Source: DATFRX01 sp035630615
GTDB taxonomy: Bacteria > Actinomycetota > Actinomycetes > Propionibacteriales > Nocardioidaceae
Length of the DNA: 15,180 nt
Reading direction: 5' to 3'
NCBI GenBank assembly: GCA_035630615.1
Contig: DASQKI010000066.1
Coordinates: 1 to 15,180 of the forward strand
This document shows, piece after piece, positions 1 through 9,612 of this stretch (positions are counted from its first letter, which is position 1; each line of letters begins with the position of its first letter). Under the pieces are notes generated by a model. That model made no database searches. It was not told the origin of the DNA and saw only the letters and a list, made by a program, of their open reading frames with translations. A program made the position numbers and the translations under genes.

Positions 1-228
1 GCGAGGGTCTTGTTCGGTGCCATGACCAGCGTCGGGCGCTGCACCTGCTCGATCAGCCACGCGGTGGTCGCCGACTTCCCGGTGCCGGTGGCACCCAGCA
101 GCACGGTGTCGGTCTCCCCGGCGTTGACCCGCTCCGCGAGCGCCTTGATCGCCGTCGGCTGGTCACCCGAGGGCTCGAAGTCGCTGACGACGGTGAAATG
201 CCCCTGCGTGGGCCGGATGTCGGTGGTC

Positions 229-236
<8 letters not shown>
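1..236 (-). CDS. uvrB: UvrB N-terminal fragment (partial, runs off left edge)
   Basis: UvrB is the damage-verifying helicase-like subunit of the UvrABC excinuclease. Read on the minus strand from a GTG at 236, this piece encodes 78 residues of a normal UvrB N-terminus. It contains the conserved SGDQPTAI segment, a complete Walker A (GATGTGKS) and the RPTLVMAPNKTLA segment, at which the window ends. The GTG lies in a perfect 8-base palindrome (GTGCGCAC, 229-236) that is also the junction with the plus-strand uvrB. No Shine-Dalgarno can be judged, because the sequence upstream of the GTG is already the other gene. Where the two copies overlap (1-83 reversed against 235-317) they are about 77% identical, so this is not a simple copy of its neighbour. 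It may belong to a different locus or genome joined by assembly error. Confidence 0.85.
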
Positions 237-2189
<1,953 letters not shown>

Positions 2190-2193
<4 letters not shown>

Positions 2194-3461
2194 CTCGGGT
2201 CCGGGCCCGTCCGGTTACGGCGCAAGACGGTGTCGCGGAGGCGTCCGGCCCAGGCGTGCCGTCGGGCGAAGCGGGACAGCGCCCGTCGCAGCGCCGAGTG
2301 TTCGAGCACGTTCTCGGCCGCGTCGAGGCGGACGTGGAGACGTCGGTTGACGGCCCGGAGCTCGTCGAGATGACGCCGGGCCTCGCGCAGCTCCCGGCGT
2401 GCCTCCTTGGTCGCGGCGGCCTGCTCCTGCCGGGCCCGTCGCAGATCCTCGGAGTGGGCGACGAGCCCTGCGACCGCGTCGAACGACGCCTTCAAAGCCT
2501 CGTCGTCGCCGACGTCGTCGATTGCCCGGGCCTGGTCCGGGTCGGCCGGTGCCGGCAACGACGTCAGGTCGTCGAGGTCACCGACCACGTCGAACCCGTG
2601 GGAGCGGATCGTCTCGATCAGCTCGCGAGCCCGCTCGGTCAGGGACGAGATCTCGTCCGGTCGGACGGAGATCCGGATGCTGTCCTCCCGTTGGGCCAAG
2701 ACCTGGGGCGCCAGGAAATGCTTGACGTGTGCCCGGTAGGCATCCCAATCGACATCGGCCGCGGCGGAGTTGAAACGGCGCAAGAACGCCGACTCGACGA
2801 CCCCGAGCGACTCGTTGGAGCGAGGCACGTCGGTGTTGCAGGTCGACGGGTCGACGCCGATGACGGACGCGAACCGCTCCCACAAGAGGGTGGGTGGCGC
2901 GCCACTCGGCGGCACCGTGACGATGTGGACCTGTTCTGGGGGCAGCCCGGCCGCCCAGGCGAGCAGCCCGGCACCGGTGTTTTGGTGCCAAAACGCCTTG
3001 GGTTTCCACCCGCCTAACCCCTTCAGACCGTCGAGGTAGTCGTGCCAGGTGTCGTCGGCGCGGTTCTTCAGGCGCTCCTGCCACATCGCCGGCACGATCC
3101 GCGAGAACTCGCGCGCGGTGAAGATGATGTGGATGTGTTTTGCCTTCAGGCTGAGCTTGGCCCGATCGGCCTGCTCCCCATCGGCGTAACCGAGGTTTTC
3201 GTGAGAGATGATCGCCGGCCCGTCCCAGGCCTGCAGTTCGTCGAGCAGCACGTCCCACGAACCAGCCGTCCGTTCGGTGCCGACCCGCATCGGGTCGCGC
3301 TCGAGCAGGTCGACCGTGGCATGGAACTGGCTGACCGGACTCCGCCCCGGCACGAGGACACCCTGGTCCTTGAGCGCCGCGCGGTTGCTCCACAACACCG
3401 CCTGGAGGTACGTCGTGCCCGTTTTCGGTGGTCCGATGTGCACGAACACCGGGTCGGCCAC
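2190..3461 (-). CDS. Sulfotransferase-like protein with C-terminal coiled coil
   Basis: The 423-residue protein resembles the P-loop sulfotransferase family, which moves sulfate from PAPS to a hydroxyl or amine acceptor. The N-terminus HIGPPKTGTT (residues 8-17) is the 5'-phosphosulfate-binding loop. The second PAPS site lies in IIFTAREFSRIVPAMW (112-127), but the serine usually found about eight residues after the arginine (R117) appears replaced by alanine. Residues about 337-385 are rich in R, E, A and L and predict a coiled coil, followed by a basic tail. There is no signal peptide or membrane segment. The GTG start is preceded by AGGGGG at good spacing, and a -10-like TATGCT (minus strand, 3498-3503) precedes it. 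The stop overlaps that of uvrB in a shared CTAG. The acceptor is unknown, and the missing serine leaves activity uncertain. Confidence 0.75.
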
Positions 3462-3487
3462 GGGTTACCCCCTGGGGTTGGTTCGGT

Positions 3488-3539
3488 CTGCCCGGGGAGC
3501 ATACTGCGCTCCGCGCGGCGAGTGGAGGGAGCCGGGCAG
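3488..3539. promoter_or_regulatory. Divergent promoter region with 8-base inverted repeat
   Basis: The 115-base gap between the sulfotransferase-like gene and the MmcQ/YjbR-family gene carries CTGCCCGG (3488-3495) and its exact reverse complement CCGGGCAG (3532-3539). Between them are a small hairpin, GGAGC/GCTCC (3496-3500 and 3508-3512), and a minus-strand -10-like TATGCT (3498-3503). The arms flank the likely sulfotransferase promoter, so they could be a repressor operator or a leader structure. No matching -35 is convincing. Confidence 0.35.
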
Positions 3540-3576
3540 TGTACGACGGTCCGATCGCCGACGACGGAGAGACGTG

Positions 3577-3930
3577 ATGACGCGCGACGAGCTGCTCGCG
3601 TACTGCCTGGACAAGCCGGGCGCCTGGCCGGACGAGCCCTGGGAGGGCGACACGGTCGCCAAGGTGGGCCCCAAGATCTTCGCGTTCATCGGCGCCGGCG
3701 ACGCGTTGTCGGTCGGGACCAAGTGCGGTCGCACCCGCGACGAAGCCGACGAGTGGCTGCTGCGCTATCCCGACGACGCGCACGTCATGGCCTACATCGG
3801 TCGCTCCGGCTGGAACACCCTCGACGTCAACGGCGCAATCCCGGACGACGAGATCCTCGAGGCTGTCGACGCGTCCTACGACACGGTCGTCGCGAAGTTG
3901 CCGAAGAAGGATCGCCCCGAGCCCACGTGA
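3577..3930 (+). CDS. MmcQ/YjbR-family protein
   Basis: This small 117-residue protein of the MmcQ/YjbR (CyaY-like fold) family is usually annotated as DNA-binding but has no firmly assigned function. Family features seen are the N-terminal helix MTRDELLAYCLDKPGAW, the KVGPKIFAFIG strand (about 29-39), and the C-terminal pattern GWNTLDVNG...DASYDTVVAKLPKK. The ATG at 3577 was chosen because GGAGA lies six bases upstream and the product has the usual family length. The frame stays open further upstream, but the extra residues do not resemble the family. It is divergent from the sulfotransferase-like gene and converges with sppA, with only nine bases between the stops. Confidence 0.85.
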   Translation: MTRDELLAYCLDKPGAWPDEPWEGDTVAKVGPKIFAFIGAGDALSVGTKCGRTRDEADEWLLRYPDDAHVMAYIGRSGWNTLDVNGAIPDDEILEAVDASYDTVVAKLPKKDRPEPT

Positions 3931-3939
3931 TGCTCGGCG

Positions 3940-5667
3940 TCAGGAAACCTCAAACCGCCACGGGAGGCTGAGGGCGCCGGCAAACGGCAGGCCAACGAAG
4001 TCGGCGGCCAGCCGGACCAGGTCGTCGGTGCTGTGGGGAAGGATCGACGCCGCCGATACCGCAACCGCCGCCGCTGGTGACTCGGTCGACTCGGCCGGCC
4101 GCAGCCGCTCGATGAACGGTACGTGCGGCACCGACTGTAGGCGGATCTGGTCGCGAGCGAGACCGGCCAGCTCACAGGCGAGCTGGACGGCGCGCTGGCG
4201 ACCGCCGAGCTCGTCGACCAACTCGTGTTGGTGAGCGTCGGCGCCGGTCCACACGCGACCGCGAGCCTGCCGCTCGAGGACACTCCACTCGAGTCCGCGG
4301 TCTTCGGCCGCCTTGTGGGTGAAGTCGCTGTAGACCTCGTCGAGCCAGGCGTCGAGACGGCCGACCTGTTCCTCGTCGAACGGCACGGTGGGCGAAAACA
4401 TCGTCGCCTGAGGGCCGGACCCGATCGCCTCGCGCGTGATGCCGAGCCGGTCGAAGGTCTGCCGGAGGACGATCTTGCCGGCGAGGACGCCGATCGACCC
4501 GGTCAGCGTGCTGGGCAGTGCCACGATCCGGTCGGCCGGCATCGACACGAAGTAGCCACCGGACGCGGCGACCGTCCCCATCGACGCGACGACGGGCTTG
4601 CCGGCCGCGCGTACGCCGAGGACCGCGTGCCGGATGGCGTCGGAGGCGACGTACGAGCCACCGGGACTGTTGACGGACAGGACCACGCCCTTGATGTGGT
4701 CGGACTCGGTCGCCTGGCGCAGCGCCGCGACGACGGTGTCGGATCCGGCCGACGGTCCGCCGGGGCCACCGGGCCGGCTCCGGCCGGTGTGGATGTTGCC
4801 GCGTACCGCGATCACCGCGATGGCCGGGGCACGTCGCCGTCGGAGCTGCTCTGCCGGCTTGGTGGCCTGGCGGTGGGCGTATCGGTGCACGAAGCGCAAC
4901 TCGAGCTCGCCGTCGGCGCCGAGCCGCTGCCGAAGGTCGGAGTAGACCTCGTCGCGATAACCCAGCCGATCGACCAGGCGATGCTCGAGCGCGTCAGGCG
5001 CAGCCATCGGAGACGAGCCGACGGCGGCGTCGACCCCGGCATCGCTCAGCCCGCGCCGCCGTGCCACGTGCGACCGGATCTGATCCATCACCGAGTCGGC
5101 CAGCCGCTGGGTCATCTCCCGATGCGGCTCGGTGACGTGGTCGACCATGAACGTGTTGGCGGCCGTCTTGTATTCGTGTCGCTGTCGCAGGTTGGGCTCG
5201 GCGCCGACCTTGTCGAGCGCGCCGCGAAGGAGGGTCGCGTTGAGCTGGACGCCGGTGAGGCCGACGCCGCCGCTCGGCTGCAGCCAGATCTCGTCGCAGT
5301 ACGCGGCGAGCGCGTAGGACACGGTGCCGGGCGAAAACTCCCCGAACGAGTCGGCGAAGGCCACGGTCGACTTGCCGGCCTCGGCGATCTTGCGCAGCGC
5401 CGAGCCGAGCTCCTCGACATGCGTGATCGGGATCGGCCTGCCGACCAGGACCACCACGCCCGTGACCCGCTCGTCGGTGACTGCCCGGCGGAGTCCGTCG
5501 AGCACCAGGGGCAACGTTGGCTGCTGTCGCTGCCGTAGCGCGCTCAGCGGATCGGTCGGCCCGGTCTCGGCGAGCCCTCGAGAGAGGTCGATCTCGAGGA
5601 GCAACGGCGCCGGTGCGGCGGTTTGGCCGGGAATCAGGTGTTGCACGGATGACGGCAGGCGGCTCAT
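3940..5667 (-). CDS. sppA: Signal peptide peptidase SppA, 67K type
   Basis: SppA is a membrane-associated serine protease of family S49 that degrades cleaved signal peptides. The 575-residue product has the two tandem S49 domains of the 67K form. The catalytic lysine is K167, in EYKTAANTF of domain one. The nucleophile is S369, in MGTVAASGGY of domain two, after the conserved VNSPGGS segment. I see no N-terminal membrane segment, unlike the E. coli enzyme, so membrane attachment may be peripheral. The ATG at 5667 is preferred over a longer frame reaching 5805, because that extension is low-complexity and runs antisense through the terC riboswitch. No strong Shine-Dalgarno precedes it. Instead a TAGCGT -10-like box lies seven bases upstream, which fits a leaderless transcript. 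Confidence 0.85.
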   Translation of the reverse strand: MSRLPSSVQHLIPGQTAAPAPLLLEIDLSRGLAETGPTDPLSALRQRQQPTLPLVLDGLRRAVTDERVTGVVVLVGRPIPITHVEELGSALRKIAEAGKSTVAFADSFGEFSPGTVSYALAAYCDEIWLQPSGGVGLTGVQLNATLLRGALDKVGAEPNLRQRHEYKTAANTFMVDHVTEPHREMTQRLADSVMDQIRSHVARRRGLSDAGVDAAVGSSPMAAPDALEHRLVDRLGYRDEVYSDLRQRLGADGELELRFVHRYAHRQATKPAEQLRRRRAPAIAVIAVRGNIHTGRSRPGGPGGPSAGSDTVVAALRQATESDHIKGVVLSVNSPGGSYVASDAIRHAVLGVRAAGKPVVASMGTVAASGGYFVSMPADRIVALPSTLTGSIGVLAGKIVLRQTFDRLGITREAIGSGPQATMFSPTVPFDEEQVGRLDAWLDEVYSDFTHKAAEDRGLEWSVLERQARGRVWTGADAHQHELVDELGGRQRAVQLACELAGLARDQIRLQSVPHVPFIERLRPAESTESPAAAVAVSAASILPHSTDDLVRLAADFVGLPFAGALSLPWRFEVS

Positions 5668-5674
5668 GACGACG

Positions 5675-5705
5675 ACGCTACCGGCCTCGCCGCGGCGTCC
5701 TGCAA
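5675..5705 (-). promoter_or_regulatory. Putative leaderless promoter of sppA
   Basis: On the minus strand a -35-like TTGCAG (5700-5705) is followed, after a 19-base spacer, by -10-like TAGCGT (5675-5680). Seven bases then separate the -10 from the sppA ATG, so transcription would begin at or next to the start codon. This agrees with the lack of a ribosome-binding site. The long spacer is a weakness. Confidence 0.4.
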
Positions 5706-5728
5706 TCCGAGCGTTCCATCGTCCGTTT

Positions 5729-5758
5729 TTGCAGGTCATCGGACACAACTGACAGGAT
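5729..5758 (+). promoter_or_regulatory. Putative terC promoter upstream of the riboswitch
   Basis: TTGCAG (5729-5734), an 18-base spacer and a weak -10-like CAGGAT (5753-5758) would place the transcription start near 5765, just before the riboswitch aptamer at 5769. The -35 is a mirror image of the sppA -35 (CTGCAA at 5700-5705). The -10 match is poor. Confidence 0.3.
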
Positions 5759-5768
5759 GGCGTACGCA

Positions 5769-5906
5769 GGAGGGGAGTATTCCTTCGCGGCGGTGTCGTC
5801 ATCACGATCGTTCAGCGGGTCGCTGAGTGATCCGGCGTCGCCGGCCGGCGCCTCGCGTACGGCGGAAGAGACCTCCGGTGACTGACTGTTTGTTGTCCAC
5901 CGGAGG
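5769..5906 (+). promoter_or_regulatory. yybP-ykoY (Mn2+) riboswitch with SD-sequestering switch
   Basis: Aptamer hallmarks appear in family order. P1 is GGAGG (5769-5773) pairing with CCTCC (5872-5876), followed by the conserved GGAGTA (5774-5779). GTCGTCA (5795-5801) comes next, then an 11-pair hairpin (5807-5831, two wobbles, loop GGT). It is immediately followed by CCGGC (5832-5836), and finally AGACC (5869-5873) at the 3' side. The switch is visible: CCTCCGGTG (5872-5880), which includes the P1 3' strand, is exactly complementary over nine bases to CACCGGAGG (5898-5906), which holds the terC ribosome-binding site. With ligand, P1 would form and free the site; without it, the site is hidden. 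yybP-ykoY RNAs are known Mn2+ sensors and often precede TerC/Alx-type genes. Confidence 0.82.
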
Positions 5907-5915
5907 AGCTATCTC

Positions 5916-6899
5916 GTGGAAGTCTCCACACTCGCTTGGTCGATCACGGTCGGCGTCACGATCGCCGTCTTGGCGTTCGACGTCTTCATCATCGGCCGTC
6001 GCCCGCACGAGCCGTCGATGAAGGAGTGCGCCCTCGCGATCGGTGCCTACACCGCGCTCGCGCTGCTGTTCGGCTTGTGGGTGTGGTTCGACTACGGCGG
6101 TCGATTCGCCGGGGAGTTTTATGCCGGGTGGTTGACCGAATACAGCCTGTCGGTCGACAACCTCTTCGTCTTCATCATCATCATGAGCCGCTTCTCCGTG
6201 CCACGGAAATATCAGCAGGAAGCCCTGCTGATCGGCATCATCCTGGCGCTGGTGTTTCGCGGCATCTTCATCGCCGTCGGTGCCGTCGCCATCGAGACCA
6301 TCTCGTGGATCTTCTACGTCTTCGGCGCGTTTCTGATCTACACCGCCTGGACTCTCATCCGGCACAAGGACGATGACGACGACTACGAGGAAAACCGCCT
6401 CATCCGCTTCGCCCGGCGCCGGTTGCCCGCGACCGACGAGTACGACGGCGTCAAGCTCATCGTCAAGCGCAACGGCAAGCGCCTGATCACGCCGATGCTG
6501 ATCGTGATGATCGCGCTCGGGTCGACCGACGTCTTGTTCGCCCTCGACTCGATTCCGGCGATCTACGGGCTGACGCAGGAGCCGTACCTCGTCTTCACCG
6601 CGAACGTCTTCGCCCTCATGGGCCTTCGGCAGTTGTATTTCCTGCTCGGTGGCCTGCTGGATCGGCTGGTGTACCTCTCAGCAGGGCTGTCGGTGGTGCT
6701 GGCGTTCATCGGGGTCAAGCTCGTCCTCCACGCCCTGCACGAAAACGAGCTGCCGTTCATCAACGGCGGCGAGCACGTCGGCGTGCCCGAGATCCCGACG
6801 TGGCTCAGTTTGCTCGTCATCTTGGCCACGCTGACGGTCACGGCCGTCGCCAGCCTCGCCAGGGATCGCCGCTCGTCGACCGCTCCGGCGAACGACTGA
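5916..6899 (+). CDS. TerC-family membrane protein, probable Mn2+ exporter
   Basis: This 327-residue polytopic membrane protein belongs to the TerC/Alx family; several characterised members export manganese, some supplying exported metalloproteins. The two internal-repeat signatures with membrane-embedded acidic residues are present: SVDNLFVFI (D81) and STDVLFALDSIPA (D205, D211). About seven to nine hydrophobic segments are visible. Between the halves is a charged cytoplasmic loop with KDDDDDYEE (151-159), a possible metal-contacting patch. The GTG start has GGAGGA nine bases upstream, inside the riboswitch platform. The gene ends in a hairpin shared with the convergent VOC gene. The riboswitch strongly supports a manganese-homeostasis role over tellurite resistance. 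Confidence 0.9.
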   Translation: MEVSTLAWSITVGVTIAVLAFDVFIIGRRPHEPSMKECALAIGAYTALALLFGLWVWFDYGGRFAGEFYAGWLTEYSLSVDNLFVFIIIMSRFSVPRKYQQEALLIGIILALVFRGIFIAVGAVAIETISWIFYVFGAFLIYTAWTLIRHKDDDDDYEENRLIRFARRRLPATDEYDGVKLIVKRNGKRLITPMLIVMIALGSTDVLFALDSIPAIYGLTQEPYLVFTANVFALMGLRQLYFLLGGLLDRLVYLSAGLSVVLAFIGVKLVLHALHENELPFINGGEHVGVPEIPTWLSLLVILATLTVTAVASLARDRRSSTAPAND

Positions 6900-6911
6900 C
6901 CGGCGTCAGTC
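6894..6911. terminator. Symmetric hairpin over both convergent stop codons
   Basis: GACTGAC (6894-6900), loop CGGC and GTCAGTC (6905-6911) form a perfect 7-base-pair hairpin between terC and the VOC gene. The stem contains the terC TGA (6897-6899) and the opposing VOC TGA (6906-6908). With only six bases between the genes this is the only candidate bidirectional terminator. It has no U-tract, so it may act as an intrinsic L-shaped terminator, or only as an RNA 3'-end stabiliser. Confidence 0.45.
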
Positions 6912-7640
6912 CGGCAGCAGCGGCGTCACGCAGAACGGGAGGCCGGCCGGATCGCCGAGGACGACCCAGCGGTCGAGCCGACGCTGGACGATCGCTCCGT
7001 TTGCCTGGAGCCGCTCGACCTCGGCGTCGAGGTCGTCAGTCCCCATGTCGATATGTGCCCGTGTCGTCAAGGCGCCATCGTTGTCTTCGAGGCGTTGAAC
7101 GACTATTCGGACCGGCGACGACGTCGGCGGCACCAGCGTGTTGTACTCGGGCCGGCCGGTGGGCTCGTGTTGCCAGCCGGTCGCCTCGCGCCAGAACGTC
7201 AGCTCGGCCGCGTGCGTCGCGGTCGGGACGTCGACGCAGATCTGTACCACCCGGCTGCGATGACCGTCCGGCCAGGTCGCCGGGCCGGGTCGGCTACGCA
7301 GGGGGTCTCCGACCAGGCAAAACACCTGTCCGCCAGGCGACACCATCACCTGCCACCACTCGTGCCGCCGCCGTCGCTGCGCGCCGAGCTCGACGAGCCG
7401 GGCGGCCTCGGCATCGACGTCGCCGGTGAGCAGATCGAGATGGACTCGCGGCGTCCCGGTGATCCGCTGGACGTGGACGTACGGGTGCGCCTCCGGCGGC
7501 TGCATGCTGACGAACTCGGGATGATTGGTCCACGGTGTGCCGGTCGGCCAACCCGTCACGGCCGACCAGAACGCTTCGGTGGTCGATGCGAGCTCCGACG
7601 GTACGTCGATGAAGACGTGTGCCCACGGTGCCACGGTCAT
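6906..7640 (-). CDS. Two-domain VOC (glyoxalase/bleomycin-resistance) family protein
   Basis: The 244-residue protein has two vicinal-oxygen-chelate repeats, residues about 5-115 and 125-240. Each begins with a similar strand-helix pattern (HVFIDVPSELASTTEAFWSAVTGW and VVQICVDVPTATHAAELTFWREATGW). VOC proteins include glyoxalases, dioxygenases and binding proteins, and the metal ligands here are not clear enough to name a reaction. The ATG at 7640 has GGAGG seven bases upstream and overlaps the NlpC/P60 stop as ATGA, so translation is coupled. It is the last gene of the operon. Its role in that pathway is unknown and it may be a passenger. Confidence 0.82.
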   Translation of the reverse strand: MTVAPWAHVFIDVPSELASTTEAFWSAVTGWPTGTPWTNHPEFVSMQPPEAHPYVHVQRITGTPRVHLDLLTGDVDAEAARLVELGAQRRRRHEWWQVMVSPGGQVFCLVGDPLRSRPGPATWPDGHRSRVVQICVDVPTATHAAELTFWREATGWQHEPTGRPEYNTLVPPTSSPVRIVVQRLEDNDGALTTRAHIDMGTDDLDAEVERLQANGAIVQRRLDRWVVLGDPAGLPFCVTPLLPD

Positions 7641-8542
7641 GTGGTCGCCTCCGGGCGGAACGTGCCGGCCCGTACGAGGTCTTTGATCCGACTCGGAGCC
7701 AGTGGCAGCTCCTCGATCAGGTCGGTTTCCTCCGGCGCGTGCACCATGGTGTGACGGCCGGGTGTCTCGGACGGAGCGACGAACCCGACGTGATAGGGCC
7801 GCTCGCCTGGGCGGGCGAAGAAGAGCAGGTCGCCCGGGACTGCCGTGTCGAGCGCGATCGGTCGCGCCGCGGGCAGCTGGTCGAGTGCGTCGCGTGGCAC
7901 CTGAACGCCGTGGGCCCGATGCACCAGGTGCACGAAGCCCGAGCAATCGAGACCCCAGCCGCAGGTGCCGCCCCACAGGTAGCTCAGTCCGACGAACTGG
8001 CGGCTGGCGTCGAGCAGCGAGTCGGCCCAGCTGTCTGCCTTCGGGTCTAGGCCCGGTGGCCGTACTTCGTCGCTCGGCAGCCGGCCGATGCGGTCGCCGG
8101 GCAGGACGACGGTGGTCTCGACGGCATCGACATCGACCGTTTGCAGGATCGTTCCGTACGACAGCTGCAGCGGCCCGTCATCGGTGCGGACCGCCGTCGT
8201 CGGCGTCACCACGACGACCGGCCCGCCGTCGGCCGCCGGTGCCGCGCCGACATGGGCCGCCGGTATCCAGCCCGGATATCCGGCCGGGTCGCGCTCGCTC
8301 GGCTGCCAGGGGAGTGTGACGTGGACCCATCCGGCCCGTTCCTCGGTCACGACGACGGGCTCGCCGAGCAACGCCTGGGTGAGGGTGCGACCGTGCAACT
8401 CGAGTCGGTTGGCGGCGTCCATCGACGCGATCCACGCAGCGACGTCGGGGGAGTCGCCGACCGCTGGCGCGTCGTTCTCGCGGGGCGCGTCCGGCGACGT
8501 CCAGACGGTAGTGACGGGGACGGCGATGGCGGTGTCTGTCAT
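7637..8542 (-). CDS. SH3-domain NlpC/P60 endopeptidase, YkfC-like
   Basis: The 301-residue cysteine peptidase has two SH3-like regions (about 1-165) and a C-terminal NlpC/P60 domain (about 170-295). The catalytic cysteine is C200 in WGLDCSGF, the histidine is H251 in PYHVGF, and H268 (HTMVHAP) is the likely third residue. There is no signal peptide or lipobox, so it acts in the cytoplasm. YkfC-type enzymes cut between gamma-D-Glu and meso-DAP (or Lys) in free murein peptides with an N-terminal L-Ala, giving L-Ala-D-Glu. That product is the substrate of the epimerase encoded just upstream, with which it overlaps by ATGA; GGAGG precedes the start. The NlpC/P60 assignment is secure; the exact specificity is inferred from context. 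Confidence 0.88.
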   Translation of the reverse strand: MTDTAIAVPVTTVWTSPDAPRENDAPAVGDSPDVAAWIASMDAANRLELHGRTLTQALLGEPVVVTEERAGWVHVTLPWQPSERDPAGYPGWIPAAHVGAAPAADGGPVVVVTPTTAVRTDDGPLQLSYGTILQTVDVDAVETTVVLPGDRIGRLPSDEVRPPGLDPKADSWADSLLDASRQFVGLSYLWGGTCGWGLDCSGFVHLVHRAHGVQVPRDALDQLPAARPIALDTAVPGDLLFFARPGERPYHVGFVAPSETPGRHTMVHAPEETDLIEELPLAPSRIKDLVRAGTFRPEATT

Positions 8543-9612
8543 GTGGGCGCCTCCACTCCGAGTCCTGGGGCGTCGGGTAGCACGACGGTCGCGTCGGCAT
8601 AGTGCAGCCCGCTGTCGGACGGCTCGGCCGCCCACCACGCCGCATCGAGGTCACTCACAACCGTGGTGCCGACCGCGGCAGCCAGGCTGGCGGCGGCCCC
8701 GACTCCGACGTGCGTCTCCATCATCGACCCGATCATCGTGCCCATGTTGTGAGCCTCGGCGAGGTCGAGCAGCGTACGGGCCGGGATGAACCCACCGGAC
8801 TTGGCGAGCTTGACGTTGACGAGATCGGACGCCCGACGCTCGATGACGCGGACCAGGTCGCGAACGCCGAAGACGCTCTCGTCGGCCATGATCGGCGTCT
8901 GCACTCGGTCGGTGACCCAACCCAGGCCGTCGATATCGGCCGCCGGCACCGGTTGCTCGACGAGCTCGACATCGGCGCCGCCGTCCTCCATCTGGCCGAT
9001 GACGCGGACCGCCTCGCGCGGCGTCCAGCCCTGGTTGGCGTCAAGTCGCAGGGCGACGTCGGGCCCGACGGCCTCGCGGACCGCCAGCACCTGCGCGGCG
9101 TCGCTCGCTGCATCGGTGCCGACCTTGAGCTTCAGCGCCCCGAACCCGTCGGCCACCCGCTCTTGGGCCGCCTTGGCGACCTCGTCGGCCGACCCGGCGG
9201 AGACCGTGACGTCGGTCGCCACCGTCCGGCCGGCACCGCCGAGCAGCACCGGCAGCGGCACGCCGCGACGGCGAGCGGCCAGGTCGTGGAGCGCGACGTC
9301 GATCGCGGCCTTGGCCGCCAGGTTGCCCGCGACGGCGCGACGCACCCGTCGGCAGGTGTCGTGGAGATCATCGGCGTCGCTGCCGACTGTGGCGGCGCCG
9401 AGTGGCCCTTCGACACACGCGGCCGAGCCGGCGAGCGAGTCGCCCGTCACGGCCCAGACCTGCGGCGCCTCGCCGAAGCCTCGGATGCCGTCGGAGTCGA
9501 CCACCTCGACGATCAGCGACTCGATGGCGGTGGCGCGGCGAAGCGCAGTCACGAACGGGGTGTGCAGCGGGACGCGGACCGGATGGCATCGCAGGGCGTC
9601 GATGCGACTCAT
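8539..9612 (-). CDS. Dipeptide (L-Ala-D/L-Glu) epimerase, enolase superfamily
   Basis: This 357-residue member of the muconate-lactonizing subgroup of the enolase superfamily converts L-Ala-D-Glu from murein to L-Ala-L-Glu, which ordinary peptidases can use. The catalytic KxK is K161/K163 (ALKLKVG). The Mg2+ ligands are D191 (LRLDANQGW), E219 (LVEQP) and D244 (MADES), and the second lysine is K268 (NVKLAKSGG). The DLD motif at 321-323, following GSMMET, binds the dipeptide N-terminus in characterised L-Ala-D/L-Glu epimerases and argues for dipeptide specificity over muconate or O-succinylbenzoate. It has ATGA overlaps with both neighbours, and GGAG precedes the start. Confidence 0.9.
   Translation of the reverse strand: MSRIDALRCHPVRVPLHTPFVTALRRATAIESLIVEVVDSDGIRGFGEAPQVWAVTGDSLAGSAACVEGPLGAATVGSDADDLHDTCRRVRRAVAGNLAAKAAIDVALHDLAARRRGVPLPVLLGGAGRTVATDVTVSAGSADEVAKAAQERVADGFGALKLKVGTDAASDAAQVLAVREAVGPDVALRLDANQGWTPREAVRVIGQMEDGGADVELVEQPVPAADIDGLGWVTDRVQTPIMADESVFGVRDLVRVIERRASDLVNVKLAKSGGFIPARTLLDLAEAHNMGTMIGSMMETHVGVGAAASLAAAVGTTVVSDLDAAWWAAEPSDSGLHYADATVVLPDAPGLGVEAPT

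Noticed and set aside
5668..5805. N-terminal extension of SppA to an ATG near 5805
   Set aside because: The extra residues are not SppA-like and would be encoded antisense to the terC riboswitch. A leaderless promoter fits the start at 5667.
5916..6899. Tellurite resistance determinant
   Set aside because: The TerC name is historical. There are no other ter genes nearby, and a Mn2+ riboswitch controls the gene, which points to manganese.
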